A stretch of DNA of 64,000 bases, taken from NCBI GenBank assembly GCA_036562185.1, contig DATCKN010000039.1:26128-90127 (forward strand). The letters run 5' to 3'. Each line of letters opens with the position of its first letter. Position 1 is the stretch's first letter. The notes under the pieces are model-generated. The model ran no database searches. It was not told where the DNA came from and saw only the letters and a program-made list of their open reading frames with translations. The position numbers and the translations under genes were made by a program. Source of the DNA: Thermoclostridium sp036562185. Lineage in GTDB: Bacteria; Bacillota; Clostridia; DSM-8532. Of the stretch, positions 18,453 to 28,300 are shown piece by piece.

Positions 18453-20237
18453 ATGGGTAAAACGATTGGAATAGATTTAGGTACGACGAATAGTTGTGTT
18501 GCTGTAGTAGAAGGTGGCAAGCCGGTTATCATCCCAAATGAGAATGGAAACCGGACAACACCGAGCGTTGTTGCCTTCACGAAGGAAGGAGAGCGGCTTG
18601 TAGGTGAACAGGCTGTAAGGCAGGCTGTAATCAACAGCGGCCGGACAATCCGCTCGGTTAAACGCCATATGGGTACCGACTGGAGAAAGGAAATTGACGG
18701 GAAACTATATTCTCCTCAGGAGATCAGTGCGATAATTTTACGCAAGCTGAAAGCAGATGCTGAAGCCTACCTCGGTGAAAAGGTAACTGATGCAGTTATC
18801 ACAGTTCCTGCATATTTCAACGATATTCAAAGGCAGGCAACAAAAGATGCCGGAAAAATTGCGGGGCTGAATGTCAAACGCATTATTAACGAACCGACCA
18901 GCGCTGCGCTTGCCTATGGTCTTAACAACGGTACCCCGCAGAAAATAATGGTTTATGACCTTGGAGGAGGTACCTTTGACGTTTCCATTATAGAAATCGG
19001 GGAAGGTGTAATTGAGGTCCTGGCAACGAACGGTGACAACCATTTGGGCGGAGACGACTTTGATGAACGTATTGAAAATCATTTGGTTGATGTTATCAAA
19101 AAGGAGCATAATGTTGACGTAAGACGCGATTTTGCCGCAATGCAGCGGGTAAAGCAGGCGGCAGAACAGGCGAAGAAAGAACTGTCTTTTTCCGAAGTCA
19201 GCTATATAACGCTTCCATTCCTGGCTCAATCTCACGGCCAGCCTGTTAATTTTGAATATACGCTTTCCCGTGCCATGTTCAATGAGCTGACGCGTGATTT
19301 GGTTGAGAGGACTGCAATTCCCGTACAGAATGCATTAACTGATGCGGGAATAGCAGCATCGGAGCTTTCAAAAGTCCTGCTCGTGGGCGGTTCTACGAGG
19401 ATTCCGGCAGTACAGGATAAGGTCAGGGAACTGACGGGAATCATTCCGTCAAAGAGTATCAACCCTGATGAATGCGTGGCACAGGGGGCTGCAATACAGG
19501 GGGATACCCTTTCCGAAGGTTCAATTGCGCTTTTTGGAAGAGACGATATTCTCCTTCTGGATGTCACTCCATTGAGCCTTTCAATAGAAACTGTCGGCGG
19601 CGTTGCCACCCGGTTGATAGAACGAAATACCACGCTTCCGGTACGTTATTCGCGGATATTTACCACAGCAGCACCATACCAGAGAAGTGTTGAAATCAAC
19701 ATTTTGCAAGGTGAACGTCCAATGGCGAAAGATAACAAATCCATTGGAAAATTCAGGCTGAACGGTATAAAACGCGCTCCCGCAGGAGTACCGCAAATTG
19801 AAGTCACTTTTGACATTGATGTTAACGGGATTCTTAAAGTTTCAGCAAAGGATCTGGATACCGGTAAGGAGCAGTCAATTACCATAACCGGCAATGAGAG
19901 AATGTCAGATGAAGAGATCGAAAAGGCAATCAGGGATGCTGAACAATATGCAGCGAATGACAGCATCCGCCGGCAGGCGATTGAAATAAAGGCAGAAGCA
20001 AGCAAGTGCCTGAACATTGCCCAAACAGCGCTTGGCAGGGCAAGAAAAGAAATCTCAAAGGAAGAAAGGAAACAGATTAAAGCAGATATTTCCAATCTGA
20101 ATAAGCTTTTGGTAAAGGCAAAACCCGATAAGATGACAGACAACGATATTTTGGCCATCCGGAATGCATTGGAACACCTGAAATCAAGTAGTGCCAATGC
20201 TTTAAGAGTAACAGGCGTTGACATGAAAGAAACTTAA
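18453..20237 (+). CDS. dnaK: Hsp70 chaperone DnaK (stand-alone copy)
   Basis: 594 residues. It begins GKTIGIDLGTTNSC, the ATPase phosphate-1 motif, and has YDLGGGTFDVSI (phosphate 2), the VLLVGGSTRIPAVQ adenosine motif, and the DVTPLSLSIET linker. The substrate-binding domain is present, but the C-terminal lid is short and lacks the glycine/acidic tail of housekeeping DnaK. No grpE, dnaJ or hrcA adjoins and no CIRCE element is visible, so this is probably an accessory paralogue. The ATG at 18453, with AAGGAAA upstream, is preferred to the TTG at 18444. Confidence 0.93.
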   Translation: MGKTIGIDLGTTNSCVAVVEGGKPVIIPNENGNRTTPSVVAFTKEGERLVGEQAVRQAVINSGRTIRSVKRHMGTDWRKEIDGKLYSPQEISAIILRKLKADAEAYLGEKVTDAVITVPAYFNDIQRQATKDAGKIAGLNVKRIINEPTSAALAYGLNNGTPQKIMVYDLGGGTFDVSIIEIGEGVIEVLATNGDNHLGGDDFDERIENHLVDVIKKEHNVDVRRDFAAMQRVKQAAEQAKKELSFSEVSYITLPFLAQSHGQPVNFEYTLSRAMFNELTRDLVERTAIPVQNALTDAGIAASELSKVLLVGGSTRIPAVQDKVRELTGIIPSKSINPDECVAQGAAIQGDTLSEGSIALFGRDDILLLDVTPLSLSIETVGGVATRLIERNTTLPVRYSRIFTTAAPYQRSVEINILQGERPMAKDNKSIGKFRLNGIKRAPAGVPQIEVTFDIDVNGILKVSAKDLDTGKEQSITITGNERMSDEEIEKAIRDAEQYAANDSIRRQAIEIKAEASKCLNIAQTALGRARKEISKEERKQIKADISNLNKLLVKAKPDKMTDNDILAIRNALEHLKSSSANALRVTGVDMKET

Positions 20238-20565
20238 AGCGAAATTAACCGGAAAAAGAGAAATAACAGCATGCAAAACATGTGGAAATGATATTACATT
20301 ATGCGTGCCAATAAATAGGCAACATGTACAATCAATTGAAAATCAAGGAGGTAAAAGAGCAGCTTGCGTATTGTTTAACATGCTTTGCTTAAAGATCCTG
20401 ATGAAAATCTGACAGGCGAGAAAAATGCTGACACTGCTCTTAGGTATCATCCCGCCATGTAGCGTGGCAAAGAAAAATCAGGCTGTGGCTTTGAAATCTG
20501 AATAAACGGGTAATTTATTGAAATCAGGATATAATTCCCCCCAGAGCTTGTCTTATTTTTAATTG
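20238..20565. other. Intergenic region after dnaK
   Basis: No intact gene. Short coding-like frames occur, one with a good AAGGAGG at 20345-20351 but no start codon in phase over a useful length, and another reading NLTGEKNADTALRYHPAM near 20411-20460. They may be debris of a lost gene. A terminator closes the region. Confidence 0.35.
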
Positions 20566-20596
20566 GACCTGAACCTTCGCGGTTTGGGTCTTTTTT
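20566..20596 (+). terminator. Rho-independent terminator (plus strand)
   Basis: A 10-bp stem (20566-20575 with 20581-20590, two G-T pairs) around a TTCGC loop is followed by six Ts. It would end transcripts from the dnaK side. Confidence 0.85.
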
Positions 20597-20599
20597 CGG

Positions 20600-20638
20600 T
20601 ATAAAATAATTGCCGCTAAAACCCTTTGGTTTAACGGC
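20600..20638 (-). terminator. Terminator of the chemoreceptor gene (minus strand)
   Basis: On the minus strand, GCCGTTAAACC pairs with GGTTTTAGCGGC (20612-20622 with 20628-20638) and continues into AATTATTTTAT. It lies 17 bases beyond the chemoreceptor stop. Confidence 0.75.
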
Positions 20639-20654
20639 AGTTAAGAAGTACTCT

Positions 20655-21956
20655 TTATATCTTAAACTGTTTAACCAGCCTGATCAGCGATTCAGATATC
20701 TCATTTGACTTACTTGCCAGGTTTACAACATTTTCAGCCATATGCACAATTTCTTCGGTTTTCTGGGCAATGTTTGCTGCCCCCATAGCTTCTTCGTTGG
20801 CGGAAGCGGTTATTTGCGTGATGGCTTGAACCATGTTCTGCATAGATGCCAAAAGTTCTTCTGATGTTGAACTGAATTCCATCACTATATTGTTGATTAC
20901 CTTAGTAAGCTCATTATATCGTTCGCTGAGCTGTACCAGATCTTCATAATCATTGAGAACTTTTTTTTCAATAAAATCTGTAATCTCAACAGAACTTGAA
21001 GAAAGAGCATTTACTACTGCCAGGACTTCCTTTGTTACCTCTTGAATTCGCGATACTGAAGTTTTAGAGCCTTCGGCCAGCTTCCTGATCTCATCGGCTA
21101 CCACTGCAAAACCTTTGCCAGCTTCTCCTGCCCTGGCAGCTTCAATTGCCGCATTCAAAGCCAGAAGATTTGTTTGTGAAGTAATCCCCAGTATGGCATT
21201 CGACAGCTCGTTAATCTGCTCTACTGCTTTGGCTTGATTGATTGCATTCTGCAGATTGACCTTTGTTCTGCCGTATATATCCAGAGCTTCTTGTTTTGAA
21301 GTGATTGCATTTGCCTTAATAGTTTCACTTATTGAATTTATTTTGCTGACAGTCGCTGCTCCTTCCTGGGCTTTTGCGGCAATTGACTCAATGGCTTTTT
21401 CTATTTCAAGCGATGTGGCATTCATTTCTTCGCTTGAAGCAGCCATTTCTTCTGTTCCTGCGGATAATTGCTCTGTGGTGGAGGAAATCTCTTCAATGTT
21501 TCCGTTCAAATGGTACATATCTTTATTGATGGCAGTCAGCATTTGACTTACGCTGAAAGATTCATCAACAACCGATTTCATCATCATGCGTACGGAATTT
21601 TGCATCTTCTCAAGCGAATTAGCAAGACTTCCTATTTCATCTTTTTTAGCCAGGAGTTTTTTCGGTATATCTACTGAAAAATCTCCGGTAGCGATTACAT
21701 TCAGATGCCTGGTGGTCTCTTTGATTGGCCTGGCAATATTGCGTGCAATCAATATTGTAAATATTATGCCTAAAAAGATGAAGTGAGATGATATAAATAT
21801 CATGGTTTTAGTTACTGCATTCACCATCTCCATAGCTTTTGATTTCGGTAAGGCTACACCTAAGGACCAGTCAGTACCCTCTACAGGATGATAGGCTATG
21901 TATTTTGTTATGCCTTTGTAGGTATACTCGCCTACACCCGATTCTCCTTCAGCCAT
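20655..21956 (-). CDS. Methyl-accepting chemotaxis protein lacking its N-terminal part (probable decayed gene)
   Basis: 433 residues are open: the last strand of a dCache-like sensor (EGTDWSLGVALPK), one transmembrane helix (about 50-72), HAMP, and the full signalling hairpin with the tip TNLLALNAAIEAARAGEAGKGFAVVA. Normal receptors of this type have another 200 or more residues, including the first membrane helix. The same frame continues upstream as YYNANGYFIWNAIIQKK to a TAA at about 22007. A good ribosome binding site and ATG-ATG (22024/22021), with a sigma-28-like promoter behind them, lie just upstream but in a different frame. I infer an internal deletion that removed most of the sensor. 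Translation from MAEGE at 21956 lacks a good ribosome binding site. Confidence 0.8.
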   Translation of the reverse strand: MAEGESGVGEYTYKGITKYIAYHPVEGTDWSLGVALPKSKAMEMVNAVTKTMIFISSHFIFLGIIFTILIARNIARPIKETTRHLNVIATGDFSVDIPKKLLAKKDEIGSLANSLEKMQNSVRMMMKSVVDESFSVSQMLTAINKDMYHLNGNIEEISSTTEQLSAGTEEMAASSEEMNATSLEIEKAIESIAAKAQEGAATVSKINSISETIKANAITSKQEALDIYGRTKVNLQNAINQAKAVEQINELSNAILGITSQTNLLALNAAIEAARAGEAGKGFAVVADEIRKLAEGSKTSVSRIQEVTKEVLAVVNALSSSSVEITDFIEKKVLNDYEDLVQLSERYNELTKVINNIVMEFSSTSEELLASMQNMVQAITQITASANEEAMGAANIAQKTEEIVHMAENVVNLASKSNEISESLIRLVKQFKI

Positions 21957-22077
21957 TTTCTTTTGAATGATAGCATTCCAAATAAAATAACCATTCGCAT
22001 TGTAATACTTTTACATTTCATCATATCCTCTCCTAGCTTGGTTAAAAAAATCAATGAAATTAGTATATTTTATATAA

Positions 22078-22106
22078 TTATCGACATATTTCTACATTTT
22101 TATTAA
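22078..22106 (-). promoter_or_regulatory. Candidate sigma-28 (FliA) promoter of the chemoreceptor
   Basis: The minus strand reads GTCGATAA (22078-22085), one change from the sigma-28 -10 GCCGATAA, with a TAAT-like -35 sixteen bases upstream. Chemoreceptor genes are classical FliA targets, and fliA is in this window at 45.8 kb. Confidence 0.45.
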
Positions 22107-22619
22107 CGAAATGCGGTTTAAGAGATGTATTTTATCAATTAAAGGCGAATTATTAAAATGAATCGGACATATAAGCGACATGAACCTTAACTCATAAATT
22201 TTGATAAGGCTCATTACACTTAAGAGAAATTTTCTTTGCTGGCGAAAAATCTCAATCACACCTGAGGATTTCCCGGTCACCGACAATTTTTCAGTTCTAA
22301 ATAAAGGGTGTTTTCCTGTGTTATCATCAATTAATAAACTTACATAAGCAAATAGACAATTAAACATTAATCTGGTAAAATATGGCTATATGGCTAAATA
22401 TGGACCGGGAGTTTATAGTCTGATTCTTTTAAAGCCTTATAGAACATGTATTCAATTGTGGGGGAAATTCAAACCCATATTAATAAAAAATAAATGATAT
22501 TATGTTACAATATAGAAAAAGCTGAAATTAAACATAAAGGTGATTATTTTCTTATTTTTACTGCATGGAAACGGAAAAAAATCAGGTGTTACGGCAAAAT
22601 TTAATATGGAGTGATAAAT
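22107..22619. other. 513-bp stretch without a supported gene
   Basis: A minus-strand frame (22092-22367, 91 codons) has no ribosome binding site and no family character. The right end contains GGAG before the next ATG. No repeat or RNA motif is recognised. Confidence 0.35.
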
Positions 22620-23315
22620 ATGGCGGACATTATTCAAATAAACAATGATACATGGCGGATTGAAGACAACGGCGTAAGATTCTTCCTGTTGGCCGGGGAG
22701 GAAAAGGCTTTGCTTATTGACAGCGGTATGAATACACCTAATGCAAGAGAAATTGCAGAGAGCGTCATAAAGCTGCCAATCATGCTTCTAAATACTCATG
22801 CCGATCCGGATCATATTTCGGGGAACGTTGGTTTTGATTCCTTTTATATGTCTCCTGACGAGGAAGGCAATTACAGGGCGCATGGGGGAGAAGGATCAAT
22901 CCTGCCTGTAAATGATAATGAAATTATTAATCTTGGAAACCGGCCGCTGAAAATCATATCAATTCCGGGACATACACCCGGCAGCATAGCCATATTGGAT
23001 ATAAACCACAGGGTGCTTATTGGAGGAGACACCATTCAGGACGGGAACATTTTCATGTTCAAGGAACGCAGGAATATGCCCAGGTATGTTCAAAGCCTGA
23101 AAAAGCTGTTAAAGTATGCCGGCGAGTTCGACGTAATATACCCGTCGCATGGTTCATTCCCGGTTTACCCGGATTTAATTTCAAACCTTATCGAAGGTGC
23201 TGAACAGATTATTAATGGAACGGCAAAAGGCAGGGTTATTGAGATATTCGGTACACCGGTCATGTTGTATAAGTTTCCCTATGCCGGATTTTTGTGCGAT
23301 ATTCCGAAAGACTGA
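22620..23315 (+). CDS. MBL-fold metallo-hydrolase
   Basis: 231 residues. The metal motif reads NTHADPDHISGN, that is T-H-x-D-x-D-H, with aspartate in place of the second histidine of the common HxHxDH; this variant is found in one MBL subfamily. PGHTPGSIAI follows, then GGDTIQ with the bridging aspartate, and YPSHG with the last histidine. The family includes glyoxalase II-like thioesterases and many untyped hydrolases, so the substrate is not inferred. ATG 22620, with GGAG upstream, replaces the GTG at 22611. Confidence 0.88.
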   Translation: MADIIQINNDTWRIEDNGVRFFLLAGEEKALLIDSGMNTPNAREIAESVIKLPIMLLNTHADPDHISGNVGFDSFYMSPDEEGNYRAHGGEGSILPVNDNEIINLGNRPLKIISIPGHTPGSIAILDINHRVLIGGDTIQDGNIFMFKERRNMPRYVQSLKKLLKYAGEFDVIYPSHGSFPVYPDLISNLIEGAEQIINGTAKGRVIEIFGTPVMLYKFPYAGFLCDIPKD

Positions 23316-23408
23316 AAAGAGGATTTTTACATTTTAGCTTCATGGTCTTTATTGCGAACTTTACCGTGAAAAATTGTCAATCGGGGTAGTTTTTAAGGTG
23401 GCGGGTGT

Positions 23409-23669
23409 ATGGATAAATATAATGAAATTAAAGCCGTGTTTGAAGCAAACGCTGATGCCGGAAATGCCGTAAAAATGTCTGAATACATGCGGAACCAGTT
23501 TGCCTTTTATGGCATACAGTCTCCCAGGCGAAAAGCCGTTACAAAGGATTTTATAAAAGCCGCAAAGAAAAGCAAATCAATAGATTGGGAATTCCTTGAT
23601 CGCTGCTGGGAAGATGATCACAGGGAAATGCAATATTTTGTGATCGATTACCTGGGTGCCGGCTTTTAA
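23409..23669 (+). pseudogene. N-terminal fragment of a DNA alkylation repair (AlkD-like) protein
   Basis: The 86 residues align by eye with the start of AlkD-family HEAT-repeat glycosylases (MRNQFAFYGIQSPRRK, then CWEDDHREMQYFVIDYL). Full-length members have about 210-240 residues; here the frame ends at GAGF and the rest is missing, replaced by the 3' end of a convergent membrane protein gene. The alkyl-base-binding region lies in the missing part, so the fragment is unlikely to work. Confidence 0.75.
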
Positions 23670-24292
23670 CTGTTTCCATATTTGTCATTGTGTTTTCCGC
23701 GTATGGTAGTAATTCCGCTCATAATTAAATACAATGCAACAACTATTGAACCGCAAAGATCTACATAAAGTGACGCAGGTGTACCTGGAGCAACAGTAAC
23801 GAATGCCAATGCAATTACCACGCAGGCGTCAACCAGGGATTTCGCACGATAAAGCCTGCTTTGCGCCGACAGGATCGCATCGGGTTTTTCATGATTGAGT
23901 TTCCTATAACGCAGCCAAAACCAGGAATTTGTTATTACACCTAAAATTGCAATAACAAGACCGGGAATTACATTGCCCTTTCCGGTGTTTGGCGAGAAAA
24001 TCGCAATGAAAATCATCGCACCTCCCGACAGGCACATTGCTATACCAACGCATGAATTTGCGGTACGTTCAAGTTTATCTTTACGTAAAGCGTCAAAATC
24101 GTCACTTTTATGTACAGTACGGAATACTATCCACGATACGATTATTGCAACAAGTTCGGATGTGCGGCGTATGAAGTCTGCAAGCTGCGTGGATGAACGC
24201 CCGAAAAAAAGAGCAATGCCAATCACCAAAGGGCCTGGTGAACTCAAAAGCACAGAAGCGAGGAGCGTGCGCTCACCGGATTTTTGCTTCAT
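23666..24292 (-). CDS. Cation-efflux (CDF)-like membrane protein
   Basis: 208 residues with about five or six membrane segments. The N-terminal part (GIALFFGRSSTQLADFIRR, then SELVAIIVSW) resembles the start of cation diffusion facilitators, where an aspartate near the first helix binds Zn2+/Mn2+. The C-terminal cytosolic metal-binding domain of CDF proteins is absent, which is also true of a short clostridial subgroup. It starts five bases after the stop of the upstream membrane kinase-like gene, so they form an operon. Transport function is inferred. Confidence 0.65.
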   Translation of the reverse strand: MKQKSGERTLLASVLLSSPGPLVIGIALFFGRSSTQLADFIRRTSELVAIIVSWIVFRTVHKSDDFDALRKDKLERTANSCVGIAMCLSGGAMIFIAIFSPNTGKGNVIPGLVIAILGVITNSWFWLRYRKLNHEKPDAILSAQSRLYRAKSLVDACVVIALAFVTVAPGTPASLYVDLCGSIVVALYLIMSGITTIRGKHNDKYGNS

Positions 24293-24296
24293 AATA

Positions 24297-25010
24297 TCAC
24301 ACCCCCCATAAATGAACCAGTGAAATTAAAATTACCGCTGCCGCTAAAGGGCAGGTTATTGTATCCATTCCGCCCCTGGTATAAAGCTCCACCAACGCAC
24401 ATACCGCCGCTGTCAATGCAGCTGTCGGAATGTAACTGTACCACTTTAATGAGAAGTGCATAAGCAATACAATTATTACTGCAATAAAGGATACCACAAA
24501 CATTGCAACGGTGCCTTCAAGACTTTTACGCCCTTCAACAAGCTTGCCTTCAATATGGTGACGGCCAAAGCGCTTTCCGACCAATGCTGCTGCAGCATCA
24601 CCCAGACCCCAGGCAAGTACCGATGCAATCACTAAGTACTTCTCTCCAAGCCATCCCCAGCAAACGCTGATGAGCACCGCGAACATGAAAAACGCTACTA
24701 CCAGGCTGCGTTTAATTTCTCCATTTTTTCGCTCTATAAGAAATTCTGAATATACCGGCAATTTACGTTCGGCAACTGCAAGAACCGGGTATACCATTAT
24801 AATAAATACAATAGTTCCGGTTGCTGATATCCACCAGGTATTAAATGCATAAACCCAAACGAACACCGAACCTAACAGTATCATGTGTAAAATTTTACGA
24901 AATACTTCCTTTGGAATAGTAATAAAGCGATGCAGCATTAGTGCTGTAGTTGCAAGGATAACGAAATAACCAATCAGTATTCCGTAACCTTTTATAAACT
25001 CAATTAGCAT
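24297..25010 (-). CDS. Dolichol/phytol kinase-like polyprenol kinase or CDP-transferase family protein
   Basis: 237 residues from ATG 25010 (a longer frame begins at 25124 but adds an atypical N-terminus; the ribosome binding site is weak for both). Seven or so membrane helices are visible. GLGDAAAALVGKRFG, followed after a gap by GRKSLEGTVAM, is the CTP-binding signature shared by dolichol kinase, phytol kinase and related phosphatidate cytidylyltransferase-like proteins. A role in phosphorylating an isoprenoid alcohol with CTP is the family expectation. The CDF-like gene follows immediately; any link between the two is unknown. Confidence 0.7.
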   Translation of the reverse strand: MLIEFIKGYGILIGYFVILATTALMLHRFITIPKEVFRKILHMILLGSVFVWVYAFNTWWISATGTIVFIIMVYPVLAVAERKLPVYSEFLIERKNGEIKRSLVVAFFMFAVLISVCWGWLGEKYLVIASVLAWGLGDAAAALVGKRFGRHHIEGKLVEGRKSLEGTVAMFVVSFIAVIIVLLMHFSLKWYSYIPTAALTAAVCALVELYTRGGMDTITCPLAAAVILISLVHLWGV

Positions 25011-25304
25011 TTTAAGGCCCCCAAAGAGTGAAATTTTCCAATATTGCAGGACAGCAAAGAATAACCGCTTCAACAGATTAATTATAGGTAATGAAAGCTT
25101 ACAAATCAACAAGTTATCTTTCATTCTTTTTTATATCCTTTTTGCAGAAAAACAAATAGAAGGGCAATAAACATAAAACAAGTAAAGGCCGGGTAGATAT
25201 ATTTAGATATAAAAAAATTCTAGAAAAAAAAGACAAGACTAAAATTTTTTCGTAAGTATATATTGTATTTAAGATAAAAAAATAATATGAGAGGAGAAGG
25301 TAAT

Positions 25305-28300
25305 TTGAAAGAGAACGTGAAAAAGGTTACTTCATTGGCACTTGCGATTGTATTATTAATCAGCATGTGCCTGCAGATTAATATTGCTAATGCTGAAGAA
25401 GCTAAACTACAGGAGCTTCCTCAGGTTGGGCAGGTTATTCATGGTTTCAGGGCAGCTGAATTGGGTGACATGGATATTATAAACGCGAAAACCGTACTGT
25501 TTGAGCACGTGAAAACCGGAGCGATACTTTTTTACATACAAAGCAAGGATATTGACCGTTCATTTACAATTGCTTTCAAAACACCTGCTGTTGACAACAC
25601 AGGAGTTAATCACATTCTGGAACATATTTCGGTATCGGGCTCCAGGAAATACCCAATGAAAAATGTGTTATTTACCATTACAAACCAGACATACAGTACT
25701 TTTATAAATGCAATTACCGCACCAACCGTTACTTGCTATCCGGTGTCTTCCATGAGTGAGGATCAACTGCTGAAACTGGCCGAAGTGTATTTGGATTGTG
25801 TGTTTTATCCTTCGGTATACAACGATAAAAACATCTTCCTCAGGGAAGGATGGAGATATGAACTGGAAGGTGCCGATGCCCCGCTGAACATTAACGGGAC
25901 TGTGTACAATGAAATGAAAGGCTCTTTGGGGAACATCTCTACGGCATCATTATATAATGTTCTGGATGCTTTATATCCAAACAGCATACAGGCAAACATA
26001 TCCGGAGGCGATCCTGATGAAATCATTAACCTGACATATGATCAGGTTATTCAGACACATCAGAACTACTATCATCCGTCAAACTCCATTATGATACTTT
26101 ATGGAAACCTTGATTATACAAGATTCCTTAAAATGATAGACGAAGAGTATCTTCAGGATTTTGACAGAAAAGATATACAGATAGATTACGGGATAGTTGA
26201 ACCACTGCAGCGAAAAACAGAGGCTACTTACAAATTCCCTGTTACCGCAAATACCAATACGGCAAATGGGTCCCGCATTGATTATGCATTTTCGATAACC
26301 AATGCTTCAGAAGAAGAACTGGTTGGGCTGTCGATTCTTGCTCCTGTTTTAACGCAGTCTTCTTCACCTCTGCAAATAGCTTTCAGGGAAAAACAGATTG
26401 GCGGGAGCTTATCTGTAAGTTTTGTTGATTCATTTGTACAGCCTGTAATTATGTTTTCGTTAGAAAACACCGATGAGAGCAAAAAGGATGAATTTAAGGA
26501 ATTGGTTGACAATACAATTAAAGGTATTGTTGAAAACGGATTTGAAAAGGATTTGGTTAATGCAACGTTATCTACGGTATTGCTGGCCTATTCAAACCTT
26601 ACAGAAATAGGTAATCTGGGTGTTAACCTTTCGATGTCCGTAAGTACAAAATGGGCAAATACAGGAAGTGTTTATTACTTCAATAACCTGTTGAAAAATA
26701 TCAAAAACATTTCCGGGAAAATAGATGACAATTATTTGGAGGGACTGGCTGCAAAATATATTCAAAATAATAATCATGCAGCTTTGGTAACAACAGTTCC
26801 GGAACCAGGGCTTTCAGAACGTTTGGCTGAACAGCAGAAGGAGTATCTTGACAATATTAAGGCATCTATGAGCAAAGAAGAAATAGAGAAACTGGTAAAA
26901 GATACAAAGGCATATAATGAATGGAACAGTACTGAAACAGATCCTGCAATTGCAGATAAACTTCAGGCAATAAAGGTTTCTGATTTGCCTGTGGAAGTGA
27001 AAACTTATGACATCAGTGAAAAGGCTTTGCCTGACGGTGTAAGGATGCTTTCAGCACCGGCCGATGTAGCTGAAACAGGAACTACAGCCATAATACTTGA
27101 TACTTCTGCGGTTCCGGTTGAAAAACTTCATTATCTGCAGCTTTATTCAGGACTGTTGGGAAAGCTGGATACCGAACTTTACAATAAAGAACAGCTCAAT
27201 ACTTTAATTATGAGATATCTTGCCGGCTCTTACTTCAATTTAACTGCAATCCCCAATAAGGACTATAGTGATTTTACCCCCGGCATAACTATTTCATGGC
27301 TGGGCCTTATGGGTGAATATGGTGATCAAATTGAACTTGTAAAAGAAATTCTTCTTAATACCAAATTTAACGATGCAAATACGGTATTAAGCATAGTGAG
27401 GCAGCAAATGTCAAACATGAAAAACATGTTTGAAGCATATCCTATAAACCTGCTGATAAGCCGCAATATGGCAAACCTTAATACATGCATGAATTATCAA
27501 AGCTATCTGTCGGGTTTGGATTATTATTACTTCCTGACTCAAATAGAGCAGGCATTGCAAACCGATCCAAACGTTGTATTGGCAGAACTGGAATCAATTC
27601 ATAAACTGGTTCTGAACAGAACCAATATGATAACCATGTTCGCAGGAAATGAAAGCTACATTGAAATATATGAGAAGGAAATGAAGAAGCTGATTGATGC
27701 ACTGCCGGTAAAAGAAATAGCCAGGCAGGATTATTCCAGCATACCGCGCCCTGCCAAAAAGGAAGGAATTGTAATAAATACACCCGTTCAATATAACATG
27801 ATTTCTGCAGATTATGAGAGTATGGGTACTGCCTTTAGCGGAAAGTATATTCCATTGCAACTGATTATATATGAAAATTACATCACTCCGAAAATCAGGT
27901 TTGGTTATGGGGCATATGACAATATTGTAAACTTCAACACAACATCGTTTGCGTTTATTTCATACCGTGATCCGAATATAAGGGAAACTTACGAGGTATA
28001 TCAGGGATTGCCTGATTTTATCAGAAATTTGAACATTACCCAGGAAGAGCTGGACAGATATATTCTGAAGGCGTTTAGTCAATATACCGCCAGCCAGGGT
28101 GAGTTAAGCGGAGCGTTGGCTGATATGAACAGCTATTTAATGGGTATGACCGAAGAAGACAGGATTAAGGTTTTAGAAGAGATTAAATCGACTACTGTTC
28201 AGGATTTGAAAAACTCTGCAACAATGTTTGAAAAGCTTCTTGCCAATGGTTCCTGGTCTACAGTGGGCAGCCGTGAAAAGATTGAAGCCAACAAGGATTT

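Noticed and set aside
22092..22367. 91-codon minus-strand frame upstream of the chemoreceptor
   Set aside because: No ribosome binding site and no family pattern; it overlaps the candidate sigma-28 promoter.
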